Source: Pedobacter cryoconitis (GTDB taxonomy: Bacteria > Bacteroidota > Bacteroidia > Sphingobacteriales > Sphingobacteriaceae). Taken from it: a stretch of 64,000 bases of DNA. The notes below the pieces were generated by a model. That model was not told the DNA's origin, ran no database searches, and worked only from the letters and a program-made list of their open reading frames with translations. The translations under genes were made by a program, and so were the position numbers. Numbering within the stretch: position 1 is the stretch's first letter; each line of letters starts with the position of its first letter. Shown here in pieces: positions 35,862-43,883 of this stretch. The DNA lies in contig NZ_CP014504.1 of the NCBI RefSeq assembly GCF_001590605.1, forward strand, positions 3,038,001-3,102,000, in the 5' to 3' direction.

Positions 35862-36137
35862 ATGAATGAGCTAAAGCATATGATATATAATTGCAGGAAG
35901 GCCACTTTCCTGATTGAGAAAAAGCAACTTACTGTATTAACTTTAAGAGAGAAAATAGAACTGCGCATTCATTTATCTGGCTGTTCTTTTTGCAGACTGT
36001 TTCAAAAACAGAGTATTGGAATCAATAAAATGGTCTATGAGCTTTTCCATCAGGCAGTAAACCGGGAGATCAGACTGGACGATGATTACAAAAAGAAACT
36101 TCAGGAGCGTATTGAAGAGCAGCTCGATAAGAATTAA
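35862..36137 (+). CDS. small putative anti-sigma factor with HxxxCxxC motif
   Basis: The 91-residue soluble protein follows the sigma gene by 3 bases. It contains HLSGCSFC (about residues 44-51), the H-x3-C-x2-C zinc-finger pattern of zf-HC2 anti-sigma proteins, followed by a helical tail (KKKLQERIEEQLDK). Unlike most anti-sigmas it has no membrane segment, so it would act in the cytoplasm, perhaps as a redox or metal sensor. The assignment rests on the motif and gene order. Confidence 0.7.
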   Translation: MNELKHMIYNCRKATFLIEKKQLTVLTLREKIELRIHLSGCSFCRLFQKQSIGINKMVYELFHQAVNREIRLDDDYKKKLQERIEEQLDKN

Positions 36138-36151
36138 ATTCAGCTGCTAAT

Positions 36152-36604
36152 TTATGGGTGTACAACTGCCCAGCCCTGGTAGGCACGGATAATGATTTCT
36201 CCATTACCACTGGGCACATAACTGATAAAATTAAACAGCGTACTTTTCTCCATATGTCTTTCTCTGAGCGTATTTTCACATTGAGCGAGTATAACACCTC
36301 TGGCTTGCAGTTCTTTTAATGTTTTCTCAAATATTCCATTTTGAGCGTACACGGCTACTCCATCTCCAAAAGCAATCAGTTCTAATTTTAATTTCCCTTT
36401 AAGACGAGGGTCTTCCAGTGCATTTTTCATATTTCTAAGCGTGCCAGCTATTTTCTTTTCGTCCCCGCTATTCAAAACGTATAGCGCTTTATAATTTTTC
36501 AATGCTGCTTTCGCCCCGGTAAAGTTTTGTGGTTTTGTCTGTGCAAAACTTGTAGTCACAGCCACCATTAAAAGCAGGCTGCAAATAAGAATCTTTGTGT
36601 TCAT
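36152..36604 (-). CDS. exported DsrE-like family protein
   Basis: The 150-residue product begins MNTKILICSLLLMVAVTTSFAQT, a signal peptide; an 11-residue N-terminal extension (to 36637) is unlikely. The mature part has the DsrE/DsrF-like fold pattern YKALYVLNSGDEKKIAGTLRNMKNAL, LELIAFGDGVAVY and LQARGVILAQCENTLRE. The single Cys (ILAQCENT) lies at the place of the conserved DsrE Cys. DsrE proteins handle sulfur; secreted forms are of unknown role. It is convergent with the sigma/anti-sigma pair. Confidence 0.8.
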   Translation of the reverse strand: MNTKILICSLLLMVAVTTSFAQTKPQNFTGAKAALKNYKALYVLNSGDEKKIAGTLRNMKNALEDPRLKGKLKLELIAFGDGVAVYAQNGIFEKTLKELQARGVILAQCENTLRERHMEKSTLFNFISYVPSGNGEIIIRAYQGWAVVHP

Positions 36605-36735
36605 CTGTTTATTTATTGGTTGTATACTAATCAGCAATTGGTTTAAAGACCCGTATTTATGTTATTCCTGACTTGAAGCAATATCGCCATTTACACCTTG
36701 CTAAACCGGACAAATCAATCTTTATATTGACTTTG

Positions 36736-38082
36736 TTACTTTTGTTTGAGGCGGATTTTATACCTCGACATTTTCTGCGCTAAATAACTATTTTTCAAGC
36801 TATTTACAGCACTATCAGCCGGCAGATTATCCTGAATTTCAGGAATAGCAGCCCTTTGCGCGCTATAAATACCCCCATGGCCACTAAAGAAATAAGCAGT
36901 AAAACATGCCACGGCAAAAAACAAGGTATACTCGCTGCCAAATAATTCAACCCCCATCATTGTACAGGCTAAAGGGGTATTTGTGGCACCTGCAAAAACA
37001 GCAATAAAACCAAGAGCTGCAAATAAACTTACCGGAGCATTCAGCAATCCGGACAAAGTGTTCCCCAAGGTTGCACCGATGTAAAATAAAGGCGTAACCT
37101 CTCCTCCTTTAAATCCAGTCCCCAAGGTCAAAGTGGTATAAACTGTTTTCCAAAGCCAGCTCCAGGTATCAGTGCCACCTTGAATAAATGCGGAAGGAAT
37201 AGTAATTGCCCCCGGATATTCAGCATCGACACCCAGACTTAAATAATCAGGTTTACCAATCAGATAAGTCAAACCAATAATAATTAATCCTCCAGCCACA
37301 GGAATGAGCCAGCTAATGGTAAAAAGCCTGGAAAAAACCTGCTTAACTCCGTGAACAGCAAATGAGAATAAATAACTGGCTAACCCAAATACAACTGATG
37401 CCGCAATCACCTTACTCAACAGGAAAAGATCAATGGGCAGATAAGCAGATAAAAAGTAAGGGGTTTGAGGCAAAACGGCAATGTGATAGGCAGTGTGGTG
37501 AATTTGCCAGGCAGCAACGGTAAAATCAGCAATCACGCTGGCAACTAAAGCCGGGAATAATGCCTCGTATTTAATCCTTCCGAGGGTCAATACTTCCAAA
37601 GCAAAAATTGCCCCAGTAACCGGAGTTCCAAATACAGCGCCAAATCCCGCAGCAATACCAGCAGTGAGTACCATTTTGGTATCCTGTTCATTCAGTTTAA
37701 ACCATTTCCCAAAAACCGCGGCAATACTACCTCCAATTTGTACAGCAGTACCTTCTCTGCCTGCCGAGCCTCCAAAAAGATGAGTAATAATAGTGGTGGT
37801 TAAAATGACCGGGGCCATGCGCCAGGGTACACCACCACCTGTCTGATGAATTTCGTCCATGATCAGGTTATTCCCTTTTTCAGAAGATTTACCAACAGAC
37901 TGATAAATCAAATGAATCAGTACTCCGGCAAATGGCAATAAAAAAAGCAACCATTGATGGTCAAAGCGCAAATGTATTGCGGCAGAGAGCAACCAGAGAA
38001 AAAAGGCAACGACAGTACCAATAGTAATGGCAATTGGAAGAATTAAAAGTGTCCAGCGGATCAGATGGTTAAAAGTTTTCAT
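36736..38082 (-). CDS. ClC-family channel/antiporter, probably fluoride exporter (EriC-F type)
   Basis: Membrane protein of 448 residues with about ten to twelve helices. The selectivity motifs differ from chloride ClC proteins: GGGVP (82-86) replaces GSGIP, and GREGT (108-112) replaces GREGP. A later GGEVTPLFYIGATLG is present. These variants are those reported for fluoride-specific ClC (CLC-F) proteins. A fluoride riboswitch lies at 38138-38188, upstream on the same strand, which independently supports fluoride/proton antiport that protects the cell from fluoride. Confidence 0.9.
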   Translation of the reverse strand: MKTFNHLIRWTLLILPIAITIGTVVAFFLWLLSAAIHLRFDHQWLLFLLPFAGVLIHLIYQSVGKSSEKGNNLIMDEIHQTGGGVPWRMAPVILTTTIITHLFGGSAGREGTAVQIGGSIAAVFGKWFKLNEQDTKMVLTAGIAAGFGAVFGTPVTGAIFALEVLTLGRIKYEALFPALVASVIADFTVAAWQIHHTAYHIAVLPQTPYFLSAYLPIDLFLLSKVIAASVVFGLASYLFSFAVHGVKQVFSRLFTISWLIPVAGGLIIIGLTYLIGKPDYLSLGVDAEYPGAITIPSAFIQGGTDTWSWLWKTVYTTLTLGTGFKGGEVTPLFYIGATLGNTLSGLLNAPVSLFAALGFIAVFAGATNTPLACTMMGVELFGSEYTLFFAVACFTAYFFSGHGGIYSAQRAAIPEIQDNLPADSAVNSLKNSYLAQKMSRYKIRLKQK

Positions 38083-38137
38083 ATATACCTACAAATCATT
38101 TATTCCAATGAACGGGATTGTTCATTAGCTTAATTTT

Positions 38138-38188
38138 GCAGGCGCCATCAGCTTTTCAGGGCGGTTAAGTCGGAAGACACCATTTCCG
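38138..38188 (-). promoter_or_regulatory. fluoride riboswitch (crcB motif)
   Basis: Read on the minus strand, the leader has P1 GGAAATGG..TTCC and the conserved AACCGCCCTGAAAAG, then GCTGATGGCGCCTGC. These match the crcB consensus (GG-n-GAUGG ... AACC ... GCUGAUGnCnCCUAC). GGUGUC (in ATGGTGTC) can pair with GGCGCC over all six positions, forming the pseudoknot that encloses fluoride. It ends 55 bases before the ClC ATG. A stem AATGAAC/GTTCATT (38107-38126) follows and may be the expression platform. Fluoride should switch the gene on. Confidence 0.9.
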
Positions 38189-38242
38189 TGTCAGCAAATA
38201 TAAGCATATCCTGAACAATTACAAATTAATCAGCGCTAAACG

Positions 38243-38271
38243 AGACCGGTCACGCCGGGCATGACCGGTCT
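38243..38271 (-). terminator. probable terminator after the GH109-type gene
   Basis: A perfect 10-bp stem, AGACCGGTCA/TGACCGGTCT (38243-38252, 38262-38271), with a nine-base loop. It follows the leftward gene's stop by 31 bases; the T-run after it is weak. Confidence 0.55.
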
Positions 38272-38301
38272 GTTATTGTTCAATCAGGTGTGTAATATTA
38301 T

Positions 38302-39654
38302 TTAATAGTCGTCATTTAAAGCAAAAACTGGCTTTCTGGTCATCCATTGACCACTGGTGAAATCCGGAAAATCAATAGTTTCATTTCCTAATTCTATAGA
38401 CTGCTCACTTAAAGGCGTAATTGCACTCCATGCTGCAGCATCGTAAACATCTAATGGTGTAGGTGTTCCACGTTTTACCGCTTCAATAAAAGCATGTAAA
38501 ACAAAGAAATCCATTCCACCATGTCCAGCACCTTTTGCATCATCACCGTATTTTTTCCAAAGTGGGTGATCATATTTCTCTAACCACTCTTTTGCATTGT
38601 CCCACTGATGTGGTTTGCTGACACCCTCTACATAAACACTGTTGTTGATGTCCATCCATAAACCGTTCGTTCCCTGTACACGGAACCCCAATGAATAGGG
38701 TCTTGGAGAATTCGTATCATGCTGCAGGATGATCGTTTCTCCATTTGCACAGTCAATAGTCGTCGTGACAATATCACCCAGTCTGAAATTAACTTTTGCA
38801 TTTGGATGGCTCTCTCCTCCTTTATCCACGACATATTTATGCAGGCCTCTGGATTTCGTAGCAAATGAATTTAGTTTAAGGAACTTATTCCCTCTATTGA
38901 TATTGATACACTGCGCAACTGGCCCGATACCATGTGTTGGGTATAATTCACCATTACGATGTACGGAATGGTTTGTTCTCCATCTGGCTTCTGAGAATCC
39001 TTTTTCATTGAATTCTACTCCACCACCATAAGGTTTAATCCCATCATTAAATTTCACTTCTCTCAAATCATGCTGATAGCCGCCTTGTAAGTGAAGAATT
39101 TCTCCAAAGATACCTTGTCTTACCATGTTTAAAACAGCAAGGACATCTCTTCTGTAACAAACATTCTCCAGCATCATTACCTGCGTATCATGTTTTTCGG
39201 CAGCATGAACAACGTCCCAATGGTCTTGCAGGGTAATGCCCAGCATAACTTCGGTAGCCACATATTTTATTCCTGCTTCTATAGAGCCGATAATCATTGC
39301 TTTATGCCATTCCCATGGGGTAGCGATTAAAACAGATTTTAAGTCTTTTAACTGAAGCATTTTTTTCCAGGCATTGTTATCACCTGTAAAGATCTTCGGC
39401 ATCGGCTTTCCGCTCTTGGTAATCATCGCTTTAGCCATATCCAGCATTCTTGAATCTACATCACAGATTGCAACAACTTCAACGTCTTCCCTTTTTAAAA
39501 GTAAAGCCAGGTGATTTTGCCCGCGCAGCCCAACGCCCATCATTGCAATTTTAACTTTCTCGCCTGCGTAATTGGCAAAAAGTGATTTCTCTGGCAGGAT
39601 CGTCAATGCAGCTGCAGTAAGCGTTGTTGAGGTTACAAATTCTCGTCTGTTCAT
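38302..39654 (-). CDS. Gfo/Idh/MocA-fold protein, GH109-type alpha-N-acetylgalactosaminidase
   Basis: GH109 enzymes use NAD to oxidise and cleave terminal alpha-linked GalNAc. The 450-residue protein has a Tat-type signal (MNRREFVTSTTLTAAALTIL). A Rossmann motif MGVGLRGQNH (39-48), then ICDVD, ATPWEWH, MLENVCYRRDVLAV and YPTHGIGPVAQ follow. The last is the HGxGP signature of GH109 relatives. The gene is downstream of a LacI-type operator and an unknown gene; the N-acetylhexosamine kinase in the same regulon fits GalNAc release. Simple oxidoreductases share the fold, so the activity is probable, not certain. Confidence 0.78.
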   Translation of the reverse strand: MNRREFVTSTTLTAAALTILPEKSLFANYAGEKVKIAMMGVGLRGQNHLALLLKREDVEVVAICDVDSRMLDMAKAMITKSGKPMPKIFTGDNNAWKKMLQLKDLKSVLIATPWEWHKAMIIGSIEAGIKYVATEVMLGITLQDHWDVVHAAEKHDTQVMMLENVCYRRDVLAVLNMVRQGIFGEILHLQGGYQHDLREVKFNDGIKPYGGGVEFNEKGFSEARWRTNHSVHRNGELYPTHGIGPVAQCININRGNKFLKLNSFATKSRGLHKYVVDKGGESHPNAKVNFRLGDIVTTTIDCANGETIILQHDTNSPRPYSLGFRVQGTNGLWMDINNSVYVEGVSKPHQWDNAKEWLEKYDHPLWKKYGDDAKGAGHGGMDFFVLHAFIEAVKRGTPTPLDVYDAAAWSAITPLSEQSIELGNETIDFPDFTSGQWMTRKPVFALNDDY

Positions 39655-39711
39655 AATTTTTTTAGTTCAGATAATTGGTTAGCTATATTATTATTTCAAT
39701 TGTGTATGCGT

Positions 39712-40293
39712 TTATTGAGCTGGCGCTGCTTCGCAAAACCCTTCGATCCGCAGCAGATTAAATGAAGGCGCAGATAAGGTCATGTCCCCTGCCCATGCTG
39801 CGGTTGTATATTGCATTGTTTTTAAAGTAGAAAGCGTTAGTCCGGCACTGTCCATGATTTTCAGTTTGGCAAAGCTCATTCCCTGCCCTAGTGGGTTTAC
39901 AGTCAAAACCAATTGAATACCTGTGAGTAGTTTATCCATGGTGAGCATTCTGGGATCAGTCAGGTTAGCTATAAAAAGATACCCTTCTCTGTTAATTCCT
40001 AATTTAATGGCATTTTTTTGAGCTTGCTGAATACCTAAACTTAAAATCTGTTCCGGGTTTACTGCTTTCACAGGATAATTTAAATCCCAATTAATGGTAA
40101 ACGCATAGGCCGTAGAAAGCTCCAGGTTAAAATGACCAGCTGCAGGTAAATCTGTCCATTCTTTAAGGACTGGTATAGCTTGCTCAGTTTTTAAATACGC
40201 AGGGGTTTCCAGCACCGGATCTGGTTCTGGGACAATAGGTTCATTTACTGAACTCCCTTTAAAAAGAAGATTAAAGATTTCTCTCCTGTCCAT
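39712..40293 (-). CDS. protein of unknown function in the LacI regulon
   Basis: The 193-residue protein has an N-terminus MDRREIFNLLFKGSS that resembles the twin-Arg start of its neighbour but lacks a following hydrophobic stretch, so export is doubtful. The rest is strand-rich with no motif I recognise (FNLELSTAYAFTINWDLNYPV, GYLFIANLTDP, LTGIQLVLTVNPLGQG, SFNLLRIEGFCE). It lies 57 bases before the GH109-type gene on the same strand, behind the LacI-type operator at 40395-40406, and is probably co-transcribed with it. Confidence 0.8.
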   Translation of the reverse strand: MDRREIFNLLFKGSSVNEPIVPEPDPVLETPAYLKTEQAIPVLKEWTDLPAAGHFNLELSTAYAFTINWDLNYPVKAVNPEQILSLGIQQAQKNAIKLGINREGYLFIANLTDPRMLTMDKLLTGIQLVLTVNPLGQGMSFAKLKIMDSAGLTLSTLKTMQYTTAAWAGDMTLSAPSFNLLRIEGFCEAAPAQ

Positions 40294-40394
40294 TTTTGGT
40301 TAGTTGGTTTTTGCGTAGTTAAACCCGTTTGTTAAGGATTACAAGGTATAAATTTTCCTTTCAAGCCAAGAAGCGACAAGCTCACAATTATCAC

Positions 40395-40406
40395 GCAAAC
40401 GTTTGC
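40395..40406. promoter_or_regulatory. LacI-family operator 1
   Basis: The perfect palindrome GCAAACGTTTGC lies 101 bases upstream of the leftward unknown/GH109 operon. It is one of three copies of the CAAACGTTTG core in this locus, the spacing and symmetry expected of a LacI/GalR operator with central CpG. Confidence 0.75.
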
Positions 40407-40591
40407 CTGGACAGAAACAGGAGGTTTGTGCAAGCACAATGCAACACACAAAAATCGTTTTATTCAAAAATCCAGGCTAAAAATCAGTTTTTATCTCCGA
40501 AATGCAACTCAATACTATAAATCCACTAAAAATACGTCTGATTTTCCTGTTTTTTTTGTTTTTGCTGATCAAAAGCAGCTATGAAACGTAT

Positions 40592-40601
40592 CAAACGTTT
40601 G
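40592..40601. promoter_or_regulatory. LacI-family operator 2
   Basis: CAAACGTTTG, a 10-bp perfect palindrome with a further G/C context (TCAAACGTTTGCG), 130 bases before the susC ATG and near the expected start of transcription. Confidence 0.72.
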
Positions 40602-40731
40602 CGTGGATTTAAGCCCTTTCAAATTCGATACACAGGCGCATTGCTTTATACCTTCAATCATTCCTTTTGAAATAACTATCGGAGTTATCTTTTCAAAAGG
40701 ACTACTAACCAAGTCTAAACCTTCATCTTGC

Positions 40732-43700
40732 ATGACAAAACTCTACAAACCGATTAATCCGGGTTTAAACCGGGTTTTCCCACCGTCAGCGAAACTTAAG
40801 CAGTTTACGCTAAATCAATTAACTAAAGCGATTGCCATTTTAGCACTTATTTTATGTTCGACTATTACCTTCGCCCAAACTCCGGTTACCGGAAAAGTTA
40901 CGGATGAACAAGGTCTTCCAATGCCTGGCGTTTCCGTTAAAGTTAAAAATACAGCAAATGGTACTATTACGGATGGCAATGGCCAGTTTGCACTCAAAGC
41001 AACAACCGATGTCACTTTAGAATTTACCTATATTGGCTATGTACAACAAACGGTTGCCGTAGCTGGAAAAAGTGTAATCAATGTAAGCCTTAAGCCTGAT
41101 GCAAAGCAGATGGATGAGGTGGTAGTGGTTGGTTATACCGCAAAAAGCAAGTCACAAATTGTGAGTTCTGTTTCTACAGTATCTGCCAAACAGCTTTTAG
41201 ATGTAACCAGTAATAGCGCCTCTTCTCTATTACAGGGAAAGGCAGCGGGTGTAGCAGTTTCTTCTTCTTCAGGACAACCAGGTACAACACCGAGTATACG
41301 CATCAGGGGTACAGGTACTTTTAGTGCGAATATGGAGCCGCTTACTGTTGTTGATGGTGTAATTGGTGGTACTGCCAATCCAAGAGATATTGAATCTATT
41401 ACGGTCTTAAAAGACGCTGGTGCAACAGGCCTGTATGGTTCACGGGCAGCGAATGGCGTCATTGTAATCACTACCAAACAAGGTAAAAGTGGTAAAACCA
41501 GTATAAATTACAGCGGATCTTACGGGATCAATACTGCTTCTCAGGGTAATTTTCAATTGATGAATGGCCAGCAATTACTGGATTACAGTACCTATTTGTA
41601 TACAAATGATTACAATGCAAAAAGGGCCAGCTTTATCAAACAACTTCAGGCGACTACACCTAACCCTACACCACAACAGATTGATGCCTACCTGACTTCA
41701 AAATCACTTCCGTTAACAAATGCTGAATATTTAGCCGGATTCCTGCCTTCCACTCCCGAAAATACAGACTGGCGAAAAGAAGCTTTTAAACAGGCTTACA
41801 CCAACAGTCAGAATATCAATATTTCTGGTGGTGATGAAAAGACTCACTTTTATATAGGTGCTGATTATTACGATGAAAAAGGTACACTCGTTAACACAGG
41901 TTATAACAATATCAATTTCAGGGTTAATCTGGATCATAAGATTAATGACCGTTTTAAAATTACAACCAGAGTTAATGCAGGTTTCAGCAAAAGAACAGAT
42001 GACCGTACCGGGGCACTTTATCAGGCCTATACCAATCTGCCATGGGATAGTCCTTACAATGCTGATGGAAGCCCAAGGTATATTGACAATGAAAGTCAAT
42101 GGTATGGAAGGGATAAAACTAATTTCGTGTACCTGAATGATTATAATGTGGACAATGAAAGGGGCCAGACTTTAGCGGGAGATTTGAAATTAGAATATAA
42201 GATCACGGATTGGTTAAATTTCGCTACGTCAAATAGATATACCACAACGAATACCAGGAGAGAAATTCTGAATGATGCCCGTACCCCTACTGGAAAAGCC
42301 AATTCAGGAGAGCTTAGAAATTTATATAATTATTCAAACAGCGTTCTTACTTCCAATTTATTTAATGCAGCGCATAGCTTTGGAAAACATAACTTATCTG
42401 GAATAGCTGGCTTTGAGTATCAGCAAAATTATTTGGATAATATTGACGGAACTGGTTATGGCATTCAACCCGGTCTGGAAATTTTAAATTCAACTGCTAC
42501 AGCCTATTTATTAAAAGGCGGAAAATCAAAAAGCCGTTTTATTTCTGAGCTTTTCATGGGTGATTACAATTATGACAACCGCTATTTTGGAACGGTGTCT
42601 ATGCGGAATGATGGTTCTTCTAAATTCGGTGCAAATCATAAGTTTGGCTTATTCTACTCTCTTGCGGGCGGATGGTTGATTTCTAACGAGAAGTTCTTCA
42701 AATCCAGTGTGATTACGAACCTGAAATTACGTGGTAGTTATGGAGTTACGGGTAATACGCCAACAGGAGATTATAGCTCATTACCTTTATATAGTTTTGA
42801 TGTTCAGTATGCAAATATTCCTGGTGGTTACCCTTCAGCAATCGCTAATCCTGATTTAACCTGGGAAACCCCTACCACCATCAATGCCGGGATTAATATC
42901 GGTTTCTGGAATAGAATTGAATTAAACGTTGATGTATATCAGCGTACCAATAAAGATCTGATCATTGCTGTACCACTTTCTGCCGCCTCTGGTTTTTATA
43001 GTTATTTGCAAAATATAGGTTCCGTAAAGAATAAAGGAATTGATATTGAACTCAGTACTAAAAACTTTACTGGTGCCTTTAAATGGAATACGAGTTTCAA
43101 TATTGGTTTCAACAAAAACAGGGTTACTAACCTATACCTGGATCAGCCAGTAGCCAGGTTCGCTAATCAGAATATTACAGTAGGCCGTGATATGAATTCC
43201 TGGTATACCAGAGAATGGGCTGGTGTAGACCCTGCTAATGGAGATCCATTATGGTATATGACCAAAGCAGATGGTACTACAACGACCACTAACAATTACA
43301 ATGCTGCAGAGAGAAGATACGTAGGCACTTCGTCACCAAAATTCACTGGTGGTATGGGCAATGAGTTTACTTACAAGAATTTCAGCTTAAATACATTCTT
43401 CAATTTTGTATATGGCAGTAAGATTTATAATGCCGACCGGGAAGTATTTGATGCGGATGGTGCCTATCCTCAATACAACAGTATGCTCTTAAAGGATGGC
43501 TGGAACAGATGGGAAAATTCCGGAGATATGGCCACGCATCCAAAAGCTGTAGTGAATGGGAATAAATTATCCAATAAACCTTCTTCCAGATATTTAGAAG
43601 ATGGTTCTTACTTGAGATTAAGGAATATTACCCTTGGCTATAGTTTCTCTGATGCCATTACTAAAAGACTTAAAATTTCAAATCTGAGAGTTTATGTAAG

Positions 43701-43863
43701 TGCAGACAACCTGGTTACTTTCACCAAGTTTTCGGGCATGGATCCGGAAGTTGCCGATTTAGATCCTTCTACTATATTCTCTACGCCAAATACGAGTGGG
43801 GTAAGCGGCACCAAATACCCGATTAGTAAAAAGATATTATTCGGTGTTAACATAGGTTTTTAA
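40732..43863 (+). CDS. SusC/RagA TonB-dependent transporter without STN domain
   Basis: The 1043-residue importer starts MTKLYKPINPGLNRVFPPSA, the N-terminus usual for Pedobacter SusC proteins. The signal peptide is TKAIAILALILCSTITFAQ. It goes directly into the carboxypeptidase-D-like domain (PVTGKVTDEQGLPMPGVSVKV), then the plug (VVVGYTAKSKSQIVSSVSTVS) and the barrel, ending ISKKILFGVNIGF. No STN domain is present, so it should not be under FecR control; the operator at 40592 points to LacI control. susD follows after 20 bases. Confidence 0.95.
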   Translation: MTKLYKPINPGLNRVFPPSAKLKQFTLNQLTKAIAILALILCSTITFAQTPVTGKVTDEQGLPMPGVSVKVKNTANGTITDGNGQFALKATTDVTLEFTYIGYVQQTVAVAGKSVINVSLKPDAKQMDEVVVVGYTAKSKSQIVSSVSTVSAKQLLDVTSNSASSLLQGKAAGVAVSSSSGQPGTTPSIRIRGTGTFSANMEPLTVVDGVIGGTANPRDIESITVLKDAGATGLYGSRAANGVIVITTKQGKSGKTSINYSGSYGINTASQGNFQLMNGQQLLDYSTYLYTNDYNAKRASFIKQLQATTPNPTPQQIDAYLTSKSLPLTNAEYLAGFLPSTPENTDWRKEAFKQAYTNSQNINISGGDEKTHFYIGADYYDEKGTLVNTGYNNINFRVNLDHKINDRFKITTRVNAGFSKRTDDRTGALYQAYTNLPWDSPYNADGSPRYIDNESQWYGRDKTNFVYLNDYNVDNERGQTLAGDLKLEYKITDWLNFATSNRYTTTNTRREILNDARTPTGKANSGELRNLYNYSNSVLTSNLFNAAHSFGKHNLSGIAGFEYQQNYLDNIDGTGYGIQPGLEILNSTATAYLLKGGKSKSRFISELFMGDYNYDNRYFGTVSMRNDGSSKFGANHKFGLFYSLAGGWLISNEKFFKSSVITNLKLRGSYGVTGNTPTGDYSSLPLYSFDVQYANIPGGYPSAIANPDLTWETPTTINAGINIGFWNRIELNVDVYQRTNKDLIIAVPLSAASGFYSYLQNIGSVKNKGIDIELSTKNFTGAFKWNTSFNIGFNKNRVTNLYLDQPVARFANQNITVGRDMNSWYTREWAGVDPANGDPLWYMTKADGTTTTTNNYNAAERRYVGTSSPKFTGGMGNEFTYKNFSLNTFFNFVYGSKIYNADREVFDADGAYPQYNSMLLKDGWNRWENSGDMATHPKAVVNGNKLSNKPSSRYLEDGSYLRLRNITLGYSFSDAITKRLKISNLRVYVSADNLVTFTKFSGMDPEVADLDPSTIFSTPNTSGVSGTKYPISKKILFGVNIGF

Positions 43864-43883
43864 GTATAAAAAAAATTACAAAA

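Larger units (their letters stand above)
40294..40731. other. divergent promoter region (438 bases) of the glycan locus
   Basis: Lies between the leftward unknown/GH109 operon and the rightward susC. It holds LacI-type operators at 40395-40406 and 40592-40601 and a strong hairpin at 40663-40700 (outer stem CCTTTTGAAA/TTTCAAAAGG, inner stem TAACT/AGTTA) 31 bases before the susC ATG. T-rich sequence around 40550-40566 could supply a -33 TTTG; no clean -7 is seen. An open frame from a GTG at 40603 joins susC in frame but is not its start. Confidence 0.7.

Noticed and set aside
40603..40731. N-terminal extension of the LacI-locus susC from a GTG at 40603
   Set aside because: It would place coding sequence directly after operator 2 and across the leader hairpin, and the 43 extra residues precede a normal SusC start and signal peptide.
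41133..42099. Long open frames antisense to the LacI-locus susC
   Set aside because: They lie wholly within a well-supported gene and show no domain pattern; they follow from its codon use.
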